A stretch of 64,000 nt of DNA from Flavobacterium sp. (GCF_027483985.1 NZ_JAIXTJ010000042.1:124001-188000); one strand, 5' to 3'. Positions 41,634-52,803 are shown, counted from the stretch's first letter. Numbers and translations: made by a program. Notes: generated by a model from the letters alone, not told the origin.

Positions 41634-43844
41634 TTATTTTCTAACTACTTTGAAATTGGCTTCTTTATCACCATCAAACTTCAATTTAAAGAAATAAGTT
41701 CCTTGAGCAAATGCTGATATATCAACGTTAGTACTAGTTTCATTCAAATTGTTATCTAACAATAATTGTCCGGTAACATTGTATACTTGAATGTGATTGA
41801 TAGCTGTTTTCGAATTTATCGTAACCTTTCCATTAGATGGATTTGGATAGTAGCTGAAATCAATATAATTATTACTAGCTGTGTTTAAATTTGGTGAACA
41901 AGATATTGTAGCAATGAATCCTGAATCAATAACTCCTTGGTCAGAATAAAACTTAACGGTTAACGAACCATCAGCAGCAGACGAAACAAACGGACCAGGA
42001 ATGTTGTTACCTGTTGAACCTCCTGGATTCAATAATGTTGCTGCAGTTGAATTTCCATCGTAAACATACAGGTAATCGTAATCTAGCTCTAATGAAAATG
42101 CTGAAAACGTAAGTACGATATTATTATTAGCAACATCAGGAATAATAGTTCTTACTACAGTTTCCATATTAGTATAATCACCTGTTGCGCCACCAGAATC
42201 TGTGAATACAATTCCATTACAGAAATTAGCTGCAGTTACAAATATTAATTCTCTTCCGCCAATTTCTAAACCTGATGTACAACTCGGACTAATTTCGGCA
42301 ACGTAATAAGAATTAGGATTTAATCCGTTAACTACATAATTATTTGTTGTAACAGAAATCCAACTTCCTGGAGTTGCTCCAAAAGGATATACTCTAAGTT
42401 TCCAAGCAGTAAAAGTTCCAGAATCAATCCAACTAATAGTTGCAGTGTCTGTTCCAATATTATTAATTGATATCGATGAAACTGTATTTATACAAGTGTT
42501 AATACAATCTGTACTCAAACAAGGACCGTTATTTACTGCATTCAGGATGGCGTTTTTAGGTTGAGGACCAAATCCGTTACTGAATTTAATTCCAACACCA
42601 TTTACTAAATGACAATAACTCATTATGGTACCTTTGGCAGTAGAAGAAGGAATTGTTAAAGGAGTTGTTCTGCAAGAATAACCTTCTGCTGATGAACCTT
42701 GTGCTTGAGAAGCACAATTATCAATCGCTGTGTTGTTTCCGTTCCACGCACAAGAATGTGTGTGACGTGAACCCAATAAATGTCCGAATTCGTGCGTAAT
42801 TACTTGAACCGTCCAAGAATAAACTGGAATTGCTGGCGGTGTTGCTCCTGTATAGGCAAAGTTCACATCCGAATAACAAAAATTATTTTGTGAACACAAA
42901 CCATTAATACCTACGGCTACTCCACCCAAACCTCCTGGATCGATACCTACTAAATGTCCTAAATCGCCATCAAAAATTGGTCTAACCTCGTTAAATTTAT
43001 ATAAATAAGCCGATGAAGACGTTCCGATTCCATCATATGGATCTGGAGTTGTCCAAATAAACATTGATTTCAATGCTATGGTTATACCATCAACTGCATA
43101 TAAAGACTGTACATTATTAAAAACGGAAGTCATCCAATTGGTTGTTGTAGTGGTATTACTATTATTAGAAGTGAACAAATTGTAATCAACTTCGAAGTAC
43201 ATTGTTACGCATCTAACACTGTTATTGTCTCTATTTCCAACTACTGGTTCATCCGCATGAAGTGATTCGTCATCTTTAAAAGAACATTCGAAACCGCTAC
43301 CAACTTGCATTTTTGAATCAGAATATACTATATAATCGGTAACATTTCCTACTTTTTCAAATTTACCTACTACAAGGTTATTTAATGCATCATTTGACGC
43401 TACTCCATTAAATTCATTAGGAAAGAAATTAAAAGAGGCAACTGAATTGTAATCTCCTTTAACAATGCCTCGATAATGAACGCCAGGATTATACGCAATG
43501 TTTTTAGACTTATCAGTATCAATGTGAAAGCCTTCTGCATAAAGGTTTACCTTGTACAAATCCATTTTAACTATCGACCCGTTGTAAGGAATAGATAATT
43601 CAATAAATTCATATTTATTGGCAACAATATCATTAACAACAGTAGTTTTAATTGTTGCTAACGTTGCATCTGTTACGATATTATTTAGATTCTCATTTGG
43701 TTTTTCTGAAGTGGCTGTTAAAACCGATAATGGTCTAAAAACAACTCGTGATGTTTCTAATTCTTGAATCTTTTTTGCAACTTCATTTTGAGCAAATAAG
43801 AAAACAAAACTAAACAATGAGGCGATTGTAAAGATTTTTTTCAT
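41634..43844 (-). CDS. Secreted metzincin (reprolysin-like) protease with FnIII-like, CUB-like and T9SS sorting domains
   Basis: VITHEFGHLLGSRHTHSCAW zinc motif; LDYDYLYVYDGNST; C-terminal FSYYPNPSNGKVTI...GTYFFKLKFDGDKEANFKVVRK. Confidence 0.9.
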   Translation of the reverse strand: MKKIFTIASLFSFVFLFAQNEVAKKIQELETSRVVFRPLSVLTATSEKPNENLNNIVTDATLATIKTTVVNDIVANKYEFIELSIPYNGSIVKMDLYKVNLYAEGFHIDTDKSKNIAYNPGVHYRGIVKGDYNSVASFNFFPNEFNGVASNDALNNLVVGKFEKVGNVTDYIVYSDSKMQVGSGFECSFKDDESLHADEPVVGNRDNNSVRCVTMYFEVDYNLFTSNNSNTTTTTNWMTSVFNNVQSLYAVDGITIALKSMFIWTTPDPYDGIGTSSSAYLYKFNEVRPIFDGDLGHLVGIDPGGLGGVAVGINGLCSQNNFCYSDVNFAYTGATPPAIPVYSWTVQVITHEFGHLLGSRHTHSCAWNGNNTAIDNCASQAQGSSAEGYSCRTTPLTIPSSTAKGTIMSYCHLVNGVGIKFSNGFGPQPKNAILNAVNNGPCLSTDCINTCINTVSSISINNIGTDTATISWIDSGTFTAWKLRVYPFGATPGSWISVTTNNYVVNGLNPNSYYVAEISPSCTSGLEIGGRELIFVTAANFCNGIVFTDSGGATGDYTNMETVVRTIIPDVANNNIVLTFSAFSLELDYDYLYVYDGNSTAATLLNPGGSTGNNIPGPFVSSAADGSLTVKFYSDQGVIDSGFIATISCSPNLNTASNNYIDFSYYPNPSNGKVTINSKTAINHIQVYNVTGQLLLDNNLNETSTNVDISAFAQGTYFFKLKFDGDKEANFKVVRK

Positions 43845-43938
43845 AGTCTATTGATAAATTAATGTTGTAAAGTTAATAAAAATGTAATACTTACATAATT
43901 TTAGTAAAATAAATGTGTTTTTTTATAAATTGTTTAAT

Positions 43939-44298
43939 TTAAAAATAATAAAACGCATCTTTAAGATGTTCAATTTTTAACGCTTCGTTTTCTTTATAAA
44001 CCGAAATAATATCAAATCGAACTTCTACATCTAAATCATTGGAAATCACATATTCATTTACGGCTTTGACCAACAATTGGATTTTTTTGGGCTTAACAAA
44101 ATCTTGCGGCAACCCAAACTCAATTGATGATCTAGTTTTTACTTCAACTATAGCCAAAATACTACCTTTTTGAGCAATTATGTCAATTTCGGCTTTTTGA
44201 AACGTCCAATTTTGTTCTAGAATATCATAGTTGTTTTCCTGTAAGTAAGCTACAGCTGTTTCTTCTCCCAGTTTTCCTAAATCATTGTGATCGGCCAT
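43939..44298 (-). CDS. YraN/UPF0102 family putative endonuclease
   Basis: LGKLGEETAVAYLQENNYDILEQNW, EIDIIAQKGSILAIVEVKTR. Confidence 0.9.
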   Translation of the reverse strand: MADHNDLGKLGEETAVAYLQENNYDILEQNWTFQKAEIDIIAQKGSILAIVEVKTRSSIEFGLPQDFVKPKKIQLLVKAVNEYVISNDLDVEVRFDIISVYKENEALKIEHLKDAFYYF

Positions 44299-44374
44299 AG
44301 GATTGTTGATTGTTGATTAACGATTTTTGATTTTAGAATTACTTCAAAAATAAAAAATTGTTAATTTTAATTCG

Positions 44375-45337
44375 TTATTCAAAAACCACTTTACTTTCTA
44401 AATCGTTTACTTCCATTGTAACTTGTTTCCCAAAAATCAAAGCGCGATTATCTGCCAAATGCCCAGCAGGAAAATTATATATAATAGGAATATTGTAGTT
44501 TTTAGTAATATCTTGAATAATTTCTAAAGCGTTTTTTCCCCACGGAATTTCATTGTCTTTCATCTTAGTCATTCCACCAACAATAATTCCTTTCAAACTT
44601 TCAAGACAACCATTGCGTTTTAAATTGATCATCATTCTGTCAATGTGATATAAATATTCATCTAAATCTTCAATAAAAAGAATTTTATCACTGCAATCAA
44701 TTGCCGATGGCGAACCAAATAAACTGTATAAAATTGATAAATTACCGCCAACCAATTCACCTTTGGCTGTTCCGTAACGATTCATAGTTTCACACGGAAT
44801 AGTGTATTCTAAATGTTCACCAAAAAGCGATTTACGCAAGGTTTCTTTAGCTTCTTCCGATGCTTTAGCACTTACAGGCATAATTCCGTGAATCGATGCA
44901 AAACCCATAGTATTTAGATGACTGTGCAAAACGGTTACATCGCTAAAACCAATAATCCATTTTGGAGATTGTTTAAATTTTGTGAAATCAAGTAAATCAA
45001 TCATCCTAACCGTTCCATAACCACCACGAACGCACCAAATGGCTTTGATATTAGGATTATCTAGCTGTGTCTGAAAATCGGCTGCACGTTGCTCATCAGT
45101 TCCTGCAAGTTGGTTATGGTCAAGACCAATGGAAGAACCTATTACAACTTCTAAACCCCAATTTTTCAACCACGAAATCGCTGGTTTTAAATTATCTTCA
45201 ATATTTTTACGCGCTGTTGCAACAATGGCAATAGTATCGCCTTTTTTTAAATTAGGTGGAAATATCATCTTTTTTTGTGCTTGAATATTCGAAACAAATA
45301 AAATTGTAACTATTATTATATTACTAAGTTTCTTCAT
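44375..45337 (-). CDS. S66 LD-carboxypeptidase
   Basis: PPNLKKGDTIAIVATA, RGGYGTVRMIDLLDF, IGFSDVTVLHSHLN, FIEDLDEYLYHIDRMM. Confidence 0.92.
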   Translation of the reverse strand: MKKLSNIIIVTILFVSNIQAQKKMIFPPNLKKGDTIAIVATARKNIEDNLKPAISWLKNWGLEVVIGSSIGLDHNQLAGTDEQRAADFQTQLDNPNIKAIWCVRGGYGTVRMIDLLDFTKFKQSPKWIIGFSDVTVLHSHLNTMGFASIHGIMPVSAKASEEAKETLRKSLFGEHLEYTIPCETMNRYGTAKGELVGGNLSILYSLFGSPSAIDCSDKILFIEDLDEYLYHIDRMMINLKRNGCLESLKGIIVGGMTKMKDNEIPWGKNALEIIQDITKNYNIPIIYNFPAGHLADNRALIFGKQVTMEVNDLESKVVFE

Positions 45338-45362
45338 TAAAATTTTAAATCTTTAGGCAAAT

Positions 45363-45965
45363 CTAATAATTTTTATGCCATCCTAATCCAAAAGTAAGTC
45401 CTAATCCTACAAATGATGTTTTGGAAATATCACCATAAAACTTAAAACCAATACTGTTTGACAAACTTGTTGGTTTTCCAATCGGAATCAATTCATAAAT
45501 ACGGTATTTTTTTTTACTTGAATTAAACCATTTAATATTCAATTCAAATGGAAAACCAATACTTTGAACGTTGTCATACTTTAAAACTCCATTACTATCA
45601 TCAACTAAAAACTCTCGATCAATATATGAAATACCTGCAGAAAAACTATACGATAAATTATCTTCAATAATTCGTTTACCGAGCATAAGCGCTTGCTCTT
45701 TTAATATTGCAACTTCATCATATACAGGAACAAATAAAATCCTACCTTCTTTTCTCTTTTCAGTAACTTCAAGATATCGATAAGTTAACAAATACTGATT
45801 CTTTTGAAAATTTAATGTGCCGCCTTCCGTAAATCCCTTAGAACTTCCATTGGAATAGCCACCCAAAATTTCAGCAAACACTATAGGATTAGTTTTTACT
45901 TTTTGAGCAAAACTATTTACTACCATAATTGAGGTAAAAACAAAAAATAATAAAACCTTTTTCAT
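45363..45965 (-). CDS. Hypothetical secreted protein
   Basis: Signal peptide MKKVLLFFVFTSIMVVNSFAQ; glycine-rich C-terminus suggests beta-barrel. Confidence 0.55.
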   Translation of the reverse strand: MKKVLLFFVFTSIMVVNSFAQKVKTNPIVFAEILGGYSNGSSKGFTEGGTLNFQKNQYLLTYRYLEVTEKRKEGRILFVPVYDEVAILKEQALMLGKRIIEDNLSYSFSAGISYIDREFLVDDSNGVLKYDNVQSIGFPFELNIKWFNSSKKKYRIYELIPIGKPTSLSNSIGFKFYGDISKTSFVGLGLTFGLGWHKNY

Positions 45966-46112
45966 CTGTTTTTTGATCAAAAATAGAAAATTAAACCCAA
46001 ATTATTTAAGCAAATTAACAAGTAGATAAAAGTCCCTAGTTGTCTCTGCTAAAAAATACTTATTTTTGCACTTATTCTGAACTTGATTCAGAAACAAATT
46101 AATAATTTTAAG

Positions 46113-48197
46113 ATGTTAGAAAATCCAAAAAGATATACCATTACTGCAGCGTTGCCTTATACTAATGGTCCAATTCATATAGGTCATTTGGCTGGTGTTT
46201 ATGTTCCTTCTGATATTTATGCTCGTTATTTGCGTTTGCAAGGAAAAGACGTCGCATTCATTTGCGGAAGCGATGAACACGGCGTAGCAATATCAATGAA
46301 AGCCAAAAAAGAAGGCATCACACCACAACAAGTGATTGATAAATACGACGGAATTATCCGCCAATCGTTTATTGATTTTGGAATATCATTTGATAATTAT
46401 TCAAGAACATCCTCTAAAATTCACCACGATACGGCACAAGAATTTTTTAGAAAACTTTACGATAACAACGATTTTATAGAAGAAGTAACGGAACAATTAT
46501 ATGATGCCAAAGCCGACCAATTTCTTGCAGATAGATTTGTTATAGGAACTTGCCCAAAATGTGGGAACGAAGAAGCTTATGGCGATCAATGCGAAAAATG
46601 TGGCTCAACTTTAAATGCAACCGATTTAATCAATCCAAAATCAACAATTACTGGAGAAACACCTGTATTAAAATCGACTAAACATTGGTTTTTACCACTA
46701 GACAGATACCAAGCTTTTTTACAAAAGTGGATTTTAGAAGGTCACGCCAAAGATTGGAAAACCAATGTCCTTGGTCAAGTTAAATCGTGGTTAGACGACG
46801 GATTAAAACCTCGTGCGGTAACCAGAGATTTAGATTGGGGAATTGACGTTCCGGTTGAAGGTGCAGACGGAAAAAAACTTTATGTGTGGTTCGATGCTCC
46901 AATTGGCTACATTTCGGCAACCAAAGAATGGGCTGCAAGAGAAGGAAAAAACTGGGAAGATTATTGGAAAAAAGAAGATACCAAATTGGTTCATTTTATT
47001 GGTAAAGACAACATCGTTTTTCATTGCATTATTTTTCCAGCAATGTTAAAAGCTGAAGGAAGTTTTATTCTGCCAGATAATGTTCCTGCCAATGAATTCT
47101 TAAATTTAGAAGGAAACAAACTTTCTACGTCTAAAAATTGGGCGGTTTGGTTGCACGAGTATTTACTTGATTTTCCTGACAAACAAGATTCTTTGCGCTA
47201 CGCATTGACATCAAACGCGCCAGAAACTAAAGACAACGATTTTACATGGAAAGATTTTCAGGCGAGAAATAACAATGAATTGGCTTCAATTTTAGGGAAT
47301 TTCATTAACCGTGTGGTGGTTTTAACTAATAAATACTACGACGGATTTGTTCCGACGCCAAATGATTTTAGTGAAGTTGATTTACAAACTTTAGCCGAAT
47401 TAAAAGCTTATCCTGCAGTAATTTCATCGTCAATTGAACGTTTTAGATTTAGAGAAGCGCAAGGTGAATTGATGAATGTTGCTCGTTTAGGAAATAAATA
47501 TTTAGCCGACGAAGAACCTTGGAAAATGGTAAAAGAAAATCCAGAGCGAGTAAAAACACAAATGTATGTTGCTTTGCAAATTGCAGCGGCTTTGAGAATT
47601 TTATCAGAACCATTCTTACCGTTTACTTCTTGCAAATTATCAGGAATTCTAAAAACCGATTTGAATTTGAGTTGGAATGATGTTTCTGAAAGAACCGATT
47701 TAATTGCTGCAGGACATCAAATTGGTGCTGCCGAAATTTTATTTGCTCAAATAGAAGATGCCGAAATTCAAAAACAAATAGACAAATTAGAAGCGACAAA
47801 AAAAGCCAATGTTATGGAAAATCAAGTTGTAGAACCACAAAAAGAAACGTCAACATTTGAAGATTTCTCCAAATTAGATTTACGTGTTGGAACAATTTTG
47901 GAAGCTGAAAAAATGCCAAAAGCCAACAAACTTTTAGTTTTAAAAGTAGATACCGGAATTGATGTGAGAACAATCGTTTCAGGAATTGCAGAACATTTCT
48001 CGCCAGAAGAAGTGGTTGGAAAACGTGTAACGGTTTTAGTGAATTTAGCACCAAGAGCATTGCGTGGCGTTGAAAGTCAAGGTATGATTTTGATGACCAA
48101 CAATGCAGAAGGTAAATTGGTTTTCGTAAACCCAGACACTTCGACATCACCCAGTGCAGGCGCTGATGGAGTTGAAAATGGAGCTTTGATTTCGTAA
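46113..48197 (+). CDS. metG: Methionyl-tRNA synthetase
   Basis: [18 protein letters not shown]4 zinc site [27 protein letters not shown]-terminal tRNA-binding domain. Confidence 0.97.
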   Translation: MLENPKRYTITAALPYTNGPIHIGHLAGVYVPSDIYARYLRLQGKDVAFICGSDEHGVAISMKAKKEGITPQQVIDKYDGIIRQSFIDFGISFDNYSRTSSKIHHDTAQEFFRKLYDNNDFIEEVTEQLYDAKADQFLADRFVIGTCPKCGNEEAYGDQCEKCGSTLNATDLINPKSTITGETPVLKSTKHWFLPLDRYQAFLQKWILEGHAKDWKTNVLGQVKSWLDDGLKPRAVTRDLDWGIDVPVEGADGKKLYVWFDAPIGYISATKEWAAREGKNWEDYWKKEDTKLVHFIGKDNIVFHCIIFPAMLKAEGSFILPDNVPANEFLNLEGNKLSTSKNWAVWLHEYLLDFPDKQDSLRYALTSNAPETKDNDFTWKDFQARNNNELASILGNFINRVVVLTNKYYDGFVPTPNDFSEVDLQTLAELKAYPAVISSSIERFRFREAQGELMNVARLGNKYLADEEPWKMVKENPERVKTQMYVALQIAAALRILSEPFLPFTSCKLSGILKTDLNLSWNDVSERTDLIAAGHQIGAAEILFAQIEDAEIQKQIDKLEATKKANVMENQVVEPQKETSTFEDFSKLDLRVGTILEAEKMPKANKLLVLKVDTGIDVRTIVSGIAEHFSPEEVVGKRVTVLVNLAPRALRGVESQGMILMTNNAEGKLVFVNPDTSTSPSAGADGVENGALIS

Positions 48198-48275
48198 AAA
48201 TATCACCGCGAATTCGCAAATTTTATCTGAATTTTGATTAGAGTAATTTGCGACTTTGCGGTCAAATAAAAAATA

Positions 48276-48965
48276 ATGAACCCAAAAATAATCGCTTTCG
48301 ATGCCGATGATACCCTTTGGCACAACGAACCTTACTTTGACGAAGCGCAAGCCAAATTCTGTGAGCTTTTTGCAGACTATGCTTCTAAACAAGAAGTTTT
48401 GCAACTGATTTTAAAGCATCAAGTGAGAAATCTGCCTTTGTATGGATTTGGAATTAAAGCATTTACACTTTCTATGATTGATGCTGCTTTAGAATTGACC
48501 AACGAACAGATAACAGGACATAGCATAAAAAAAATCACTGATATTGGTAGAGATTTATTGCAAAAACCGGTAGAGCTTTTGCCCGATGTGGAAGATGTTT
48601 TGCAACAATTAAAAGGAAAATACAAACTTGTTGTAGCAACCAAAGGCGATTTAAAAGACCAACATAGAAAATTGCACGATTCTGGAATTGGACATTATTT
48701 TCACCATATTGAAGTAATGAGTGATAAAAAAGAAATAGATTATGAAAAAATGCTGCTGCGTTTAGATACCAAACCAGAAGATTTTATAATGATTGGAAAT
48801 TCTTTAAAATCAGATGTTTTGCCTGTCTTAAATATTGGCGGACACGGTTATCACATTGCCTATCACACTACATGGGAATATGAAAAAATTGATTTTGAAA
48901 TAGAACATGATAACTTCAAATCACTTGAAAAAATCACCGATGTTTTACCGATTCTTTTAAAATAA
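48276..48965 (+). CDS. HAD-superfamily hydrolase
   Basis: IIAFDADDTLWHNE, VVATKGD, MIGNSLKSDVLP. Confidence 0.9.
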   Translation: MNPKIIAFDADDTLWHNEPYFDEAQAKFCELFADYASKQEVLQLILKHQVRNLPLYGFGIKAFTLSMIDAALELTNEQITGHSIKKITDIGRDLLQKPVELLPDVEDVLQQLKGKYKLVVATKGDLKDQHRKLHDSGIGHYFHHIEVMSDKKEIDYEKMLLRLDTKPEDFIMIGNSLKSDVLPVLNIGGHGYHIAYHTTWEYEKIDFEIEHDNFKSLEKITDVLPILLK

Positions 48966-49052
48966 TTCAGCATTCGTGTAATTAATTAACATACAATTCG
49001 TGCTAATGCGTGCAATTCGTGTCTGAAAAATACTGAAATAAATTCAGCATAA

Positions 49053-49676
49053 ATGAAACAAAAACTAAACCTAGAAACCTGGAATCGTAAAGAACATTTT
49101 TTGTTTTTTAAACAAATGGAGGAACCGTTTTTTGGAATAACTGTAAATCTAGATTGCACCCAAGCTTATGCAAAAAGCAAAGCGTTAAATGTTTCATTTT
49201 TTACCTATTATTTGCACAAAACTTTAGTTGCTGTCAATGCCATCGAACCTTTCAGATATCGAATAATTGATAACGAAGTTTATATTTTTGATAGGATTGA
49301 TGTATCTTCAACCATCTTGCGAGATGACAAAACCTTCGGATTTTCACAGATAATATTTGATAGTAATCTTGAAATATTTGCCAAAAACACTAAAGAAGAA
49401 ATCGCCAGAATTCAAACTACAACAGGACTTTTTACAAGAGAATTTTCTGAAAATCTAATTCATTTTTCGGCTTTACCTTGGATTAATTTTACTTCATTTT
49501 CACACGCTCGAAGTTTCACTTGGCCCGATAGTTGTCCGAAAATATCTTTTGGAAAAATGATGGATGAAAACGGAAAAAAAACGATGGCAATGTCTGTACA
49601 CGTGCACCACGGATTGATGGACGGATATCACGTGGGTGAATTTATAGAATTCATTCAAAAAGAACTTAATTCCTAA
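49053..49676 (+). CDS. Chloramphenicol acetyltransferase-like (CatA fold) acyltransferase
   Basis: C-terminal VHVHHGLMDGYHVGEFIEFIQ catalytic motif. Confidence 0.88.
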   Translation: MKQKLNLETWNRKEHFLFFKQMEEPFFGITVNLDCTQAYAKSKALNVSFFTYYLHKTLVAVNAIEPFRYRIIDNEVYIFDRIDVSSTILRDDKTFGFSQIIFDSNLEIFAKNTKEEIARIQTTTGLFTREFSENLIHFSALPWINFTSFSHARSFTWPDSCPKISFGKMMDENGKKTMAMSVHVHHGLMDGYHVGEFIEFIQKELNS

Positions 49677-50575
49677 TGTTTCCTATTGCGTTTCATCCCA
49701 TTTTTAAGCACCCTTTACCTGATGGTCATCGATTTCCTATGGAAAAATATGATCTTTTACCTCAGCAACTTTTGCACGAGGCAACGGCTTCACCCGAAGA
49801 TTTTTTTGAACCAGAAATTTGTGACTTAGAACACGTTTTAAAAGTTCATACCGTTGACTATGTAAATGATTTATTAAACTTAACTCTTGACCCAAGAGCA
49901 GCAAGAAAAATAGGATTTCCACTTTCTAAAGAATTAGTTGAACGAGAATTAAGAATTGCAAACGGAACGATAATAGGTTGCGAAAAAGCATTCGAAAAAA
50001 GAGTTGCTTTCAATATTGCTGGTGGCACGCATCACGCTTTCTCTAATCGTGGTGAAGCCTTTTGTTTACTAAATGATCAAGCTATTGCAGCACACTATTT
50101 ACTCCATAAAAATTTAGCTAAAAAAATATTAATTATTGATTTAGATGTACATCAAGGAAATGGAACTGCCGAAATTTTTTCAAATAATGATTCGGTTTAT
50201 ACATTTTCTACGCACGGCAAAACAAATTATCCGTTTAAAAAAGAGATATCTGACTTAGACATAGCTTTTGAAGATGGAACCACTGATGCTGAATATTTAA
50301 ACATAATTTCGAAAACGATTCCTGAATTAATTGATAAAGTAAAACCCGATTTCATATTTTATTTGGCAGGTGTCGATATCTTAGAAACTGATAAACTAGG
50401 AAAATTAAGCTGCACTTTAAAAGGATGCAAAACTAGAGACGAAATTGTTTTTAGCAACTGCGAAAAATATCAAATTCCTGTGCAAGTAAGTATGGGCGGC
50501 GGTTATTCTCCTGAAATCAAAACAATAATTGAAGCACACGCCAATACCTATCGTGTTGCAAATTATATTTTCTAG
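49676..50575 (+). CDS. Histone-deacetylase-family protein
   Basis: GGTHHAFSNRGEAFCLLND, IIDLDVHQGNGTAEIF, YLAGVDILETDKLGKL. Confidence 0.92.
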   Translation: MFPIAFHPIFKHPLPDGHRFPMEKYDLLPQQLLHEATASPEDFFEPEICDLEHVLKVHTVDYVNDLLNLTLDPRAARKIGFPLSKELVERELRIANGTIIGCEKAFEKRVAFNIAGGTHHAFSNRGEAFCLLNDQAIAAHYLLHKNLAKKILIIDLDVHQGNGTAEIFSNNDSVYTFSTHGKTNYPFKKEISDLDIAFEDGTTDAEYLNIISKTIPELIDKVKPDFIFYLAGVDILETDKLGKLSCTLKGCKTRDEIVFSNCEKYQIPVQVSMGGGYSPEIKTIIEAHANTYRVANYIF

Positions 50576-51045
50576 AAAAAATAAGTCCAATTCTGACCAT
50601 CACTAATAACAATCACTGTTTTTAGTAAAGAATTGGGTGGCATATTTAATGGTGAAGCAGTCAATGTACTCGAATCTTTGGCAAAAAAGTTTCCACCAAA
50701 GGAATATATTTGAGCGGTTACTGAGTTTGAAATATTACGTAACACATATATTCGTCCTGGAACATTTGCAGCATTAGGCAATATAAATTGTTGACTTCCA
50801 GAATTTGGTGTTAGTGAGATATAAACACCATCATTTATTGGTGTTGCGCTTCCTGCTGGACCACCATTGAAGATAGCTGAACCTGCAACATTTGAATTAA
50901 TAATTCCTATTTCCTTTACGTTCAAATTTCCGTTAATATCAAGCGTACTTAATGGAGTCGTGGTATTAATTCCAACTTGGGATAATCCGCTGTGGAAATA
51001 AAATCCAAACACCAATAAAAAAAGAATTTGCTTGTTAGGAAACAT
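50572..51045 (-). CDS. Secreted hypothetical protein with VGINTTTPLSTLDINGN motif
   Basis: Signal peptide; motif common in Bacteroidota surface proteins. Confidence 0.6.
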   Translation of the reverse strand: MFPNKQILFLLVFGFYFHSGLSQVGINTTTPLSTLDINGNLNVKEIGIINSNVAGSAIFNGGPAGSATPINDGVYISLTPNSGSQQFILPNAANVPGRIYVLRNISNSVTAQIYSFGGNFFAKDSSTLTASPLNMPPNSLLKTVIVISDGQNWTYFF

Positions 51046-51118
51046 TGCTGTTATAAAAGATTAATGATTATTTAATAAAGATATTAAAAAAACATAATGT
51101 TACTAATTTATATCCTAT

Positions 51119-51132
51119 CGAAAACGTTTTCG
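51119..51132. promoter_or_regulatory. Perfect 14-bp palindrome, candidate LacI-family-like operator
   Basis: CGAAAACGTTTTCG, 74 bp upstream of the 51045 start. Confidence 0.4.
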
Positions 51133-51174
51133 TGTTAAAAACTTATGGCTTTTTGTAGCATTGCATCTACATAA

Positions 51175-51212
51175 ATTAAAAAAAGCGACAGAGTTTTTAC
51201 TTCCATCGCTTT
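51175..51212 (-). terminator. Intrinsic terminator for the HRDC/ssb cluster
   Basis: Minus strand AAAGCGA...TCGCTTTTTTT. Confidence 0.65.
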
Positions 51213-51234
51213 GTTTAAAGTTCAATTAATTTTC

Positions 51235-51681
51235 TCAAAAAGCATTCAATACCGATAAGATATCATCTCCATAATTTAAGGTTCTCGATGCTCCAAAACC
51301 TTTTACTGTTTTAAGTTCGTCTAAATTTTGTGGTTTCGATTTAATAATAGAAATCAAATGTGAATTGTGACAAATTCTAAAAGACGACCAACCTAATTTT
51401 TGAGCTAAATCATTGCGCCATTCTTTCAAGGCTGTGAAGATTTCGTTCTCTTGTGCATTAAGTTCTATAACTTCAGTAGGTTTTGCATCGCTTGTAGCTT
51501 TTGAATCACCTTTTTTCAGTTCATAGAAAACTACTGCCGACCAAAAATCTGTTGTTCCTGTGGTTACAAAATTGGTTGAAGTAAGCTTTACCTCTACCGA
51601 ATCTAAAAACGCATTCATACGTGTTTGATCCTGCTGGCAATTTTCTTTATCTAAACGAATATTAAATACTTTGATGTTCAT
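51235..51681 (-). CDS. HRDC-domain protein
   Basis: IFTALKEWRNDLAQKLGWSSFRICHNSHLISIIKSKPQNLDELKTVKGFG. Confidence 0.85.
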   Translation of the reverse strand: MNIKVFNIRLDKENCQQDQTRMNAFLDSVEVKLTSTNFVTTGTTDFWSAVVFYELKKGDSKATSDAKPTEVIELNAQENEIFTALKEWRNDLAQKLGWSSFRICHNSHLISIIKSKPQNLDELKTVKGFGASRTLNYGDDILSVLNAF

Positions 51682-51703
51682 CGTGACACTTTTTTACGTT
51701 AGA

Positions 51704-52036
51704 CTATTTACCTAAAAGCAATAACTCGTTGGCAACAATTTCAGTGATGTAACGCTTGTTTCCTTCTTTGTCGTCATAACTTCTGTGCGTTAGTTTTCCC
51801 TCAATAGCGATTTCTTTACCTTTGATAACATATTTCTCAATAATGTCAGCTACTTTTCCCCAAGCGGTAATTCTATGCCATTCGGTATTCTCGACCATTT
51901 CACCTTTAGTATTAGTGTAACTCTCGTTGGTAGCAATAGTGATATTAGCTACTTTCTTTCCTCCATCAAAGGTTTTGATTTCTGGTTCTTGTCCTACGTG
52001 TCCGATTAATTGTACTTTGTTTTTAATTGCATTCAT
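51704..52036 (-). CDS. ssb: Single-stranded DNA-binding protein, short form
   Basis: NKVQLIGHVGQEPEIKTF, NTEWHRITAWGKVADIIEKYVIKGKEIAIEGKLTHRSY; ends right after OB fold. Confidence 0.93.
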   Translation of the reverse strand: MNAIKNKVQLIGHVGQEPEIKTFDGGKKVANITIATNESYTNTKGEMVENTEWHRITAWGKVADIIEKYVIKGKEIAIEGKLTHRSYDDKEGNKRYITEIVANELLLLGK

Positions 52037-52141
52037 GGCGTGTAAATTTTTAATTGTTTTTGTTATTTGAAAATTATTCTGGATTTGAAATTGTAATTGC
52101 TTTTTTGAAATTGATATTGCAATTGAATTTTGATATTGAAA

Positions 52142-52465
52142 CTATTTGCTCATTAAAACAAGTTCGTTTACCATTACTTCTGTTATGTAACGCTTGTTTC
52201 CGTCTTTATCGTCATAGCTTCTGTGGGTAAGTTTACCTTCAATGGCGATTTCCTTTCCTTTAGTTACATACTTTTCGATTATGTCGGCTGTTTTTCCCCA
52301 AGCACTTACTCGGTGCCATTCGGTGTTTTCAACTTTATCACCGTTTTCTTTGTAATAAACTTCATTAGTAGCGATGGTAAGGTTGGCTACTTTTTTTCCT
52401 CCTTCAAAAGTTTTGATTTCTGGTTCTTGACCTACATTTCCGATTAATTGTACTTTGTTTCTCAT
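52142..52465 (-). CDS. ssb: Single-stranded DNA-binding protein, short form (paralogue)
   Basis: Highly similar to 51704-52036. Confidence 0.93.
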   Translation of the reverse strand: MRNKVQLIGNVGQEPEIKTFEGGKKVANLTIATNEVYYKENGDKVENTEWHRVSAWGKTADIIEKYVTKGKEIAIEGKLTHRSYDDKDGNKRYITEVMVNELVLMSK

Positions 52466-52677
52466 GGCGTGTAAAATTTAAATTGTTATTATTTATTAAG
52501 TTATCTGTTGTCGGTTGTGAGTTATCAGTTTCTCATTTCGACGATGCAAAGTTGTGGCGGCTTGCAAACTTTATTCGGTTGATTACCATTTAAAATCGGT
52601 TGTAAATATTTGTAAACGTTTGTAAACGGAAATTTTTTATTATATTTGACTGATTTTAAAAGAATTAATATCAAATA

Positions 52678-52803
52678 ATGAACAACGATAAAATAATTAG
52701 AAAAAACCCACTTTTTGAGTTTTATGTTGAAAATAATTATGTGATAGTTGCTAATACAGATTTTATCAAAGTTATGTGCAACCAAATAAACTCATTAATA
52801 TGA
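52678..52803 (+). pseudogene. Truncated duplicate of the 53373-53717 gene
   Basis: MNNDKIIRKNPLFEFYVENNYVIVANTDFIK... versus MNDDKIIRKKPLFEFYVENRHLVIRNEDYIK...; about 30 nt upstream also duplicated. Confidence 0.8.

Noticed and set aside
49053-49676. Antibiotic resistance gene (chloramphenicol acetyltransferase)
   Set aside because: Only the CatA-like fold and HHxxxDG motif are visible; many chromosomal homologues are not resistance genes, so resistance is not claimed.
51704-52465. Prophage remnant based on SSB genes
   Set aside because: No integrase, terminase, capsid or tail genes nearby.
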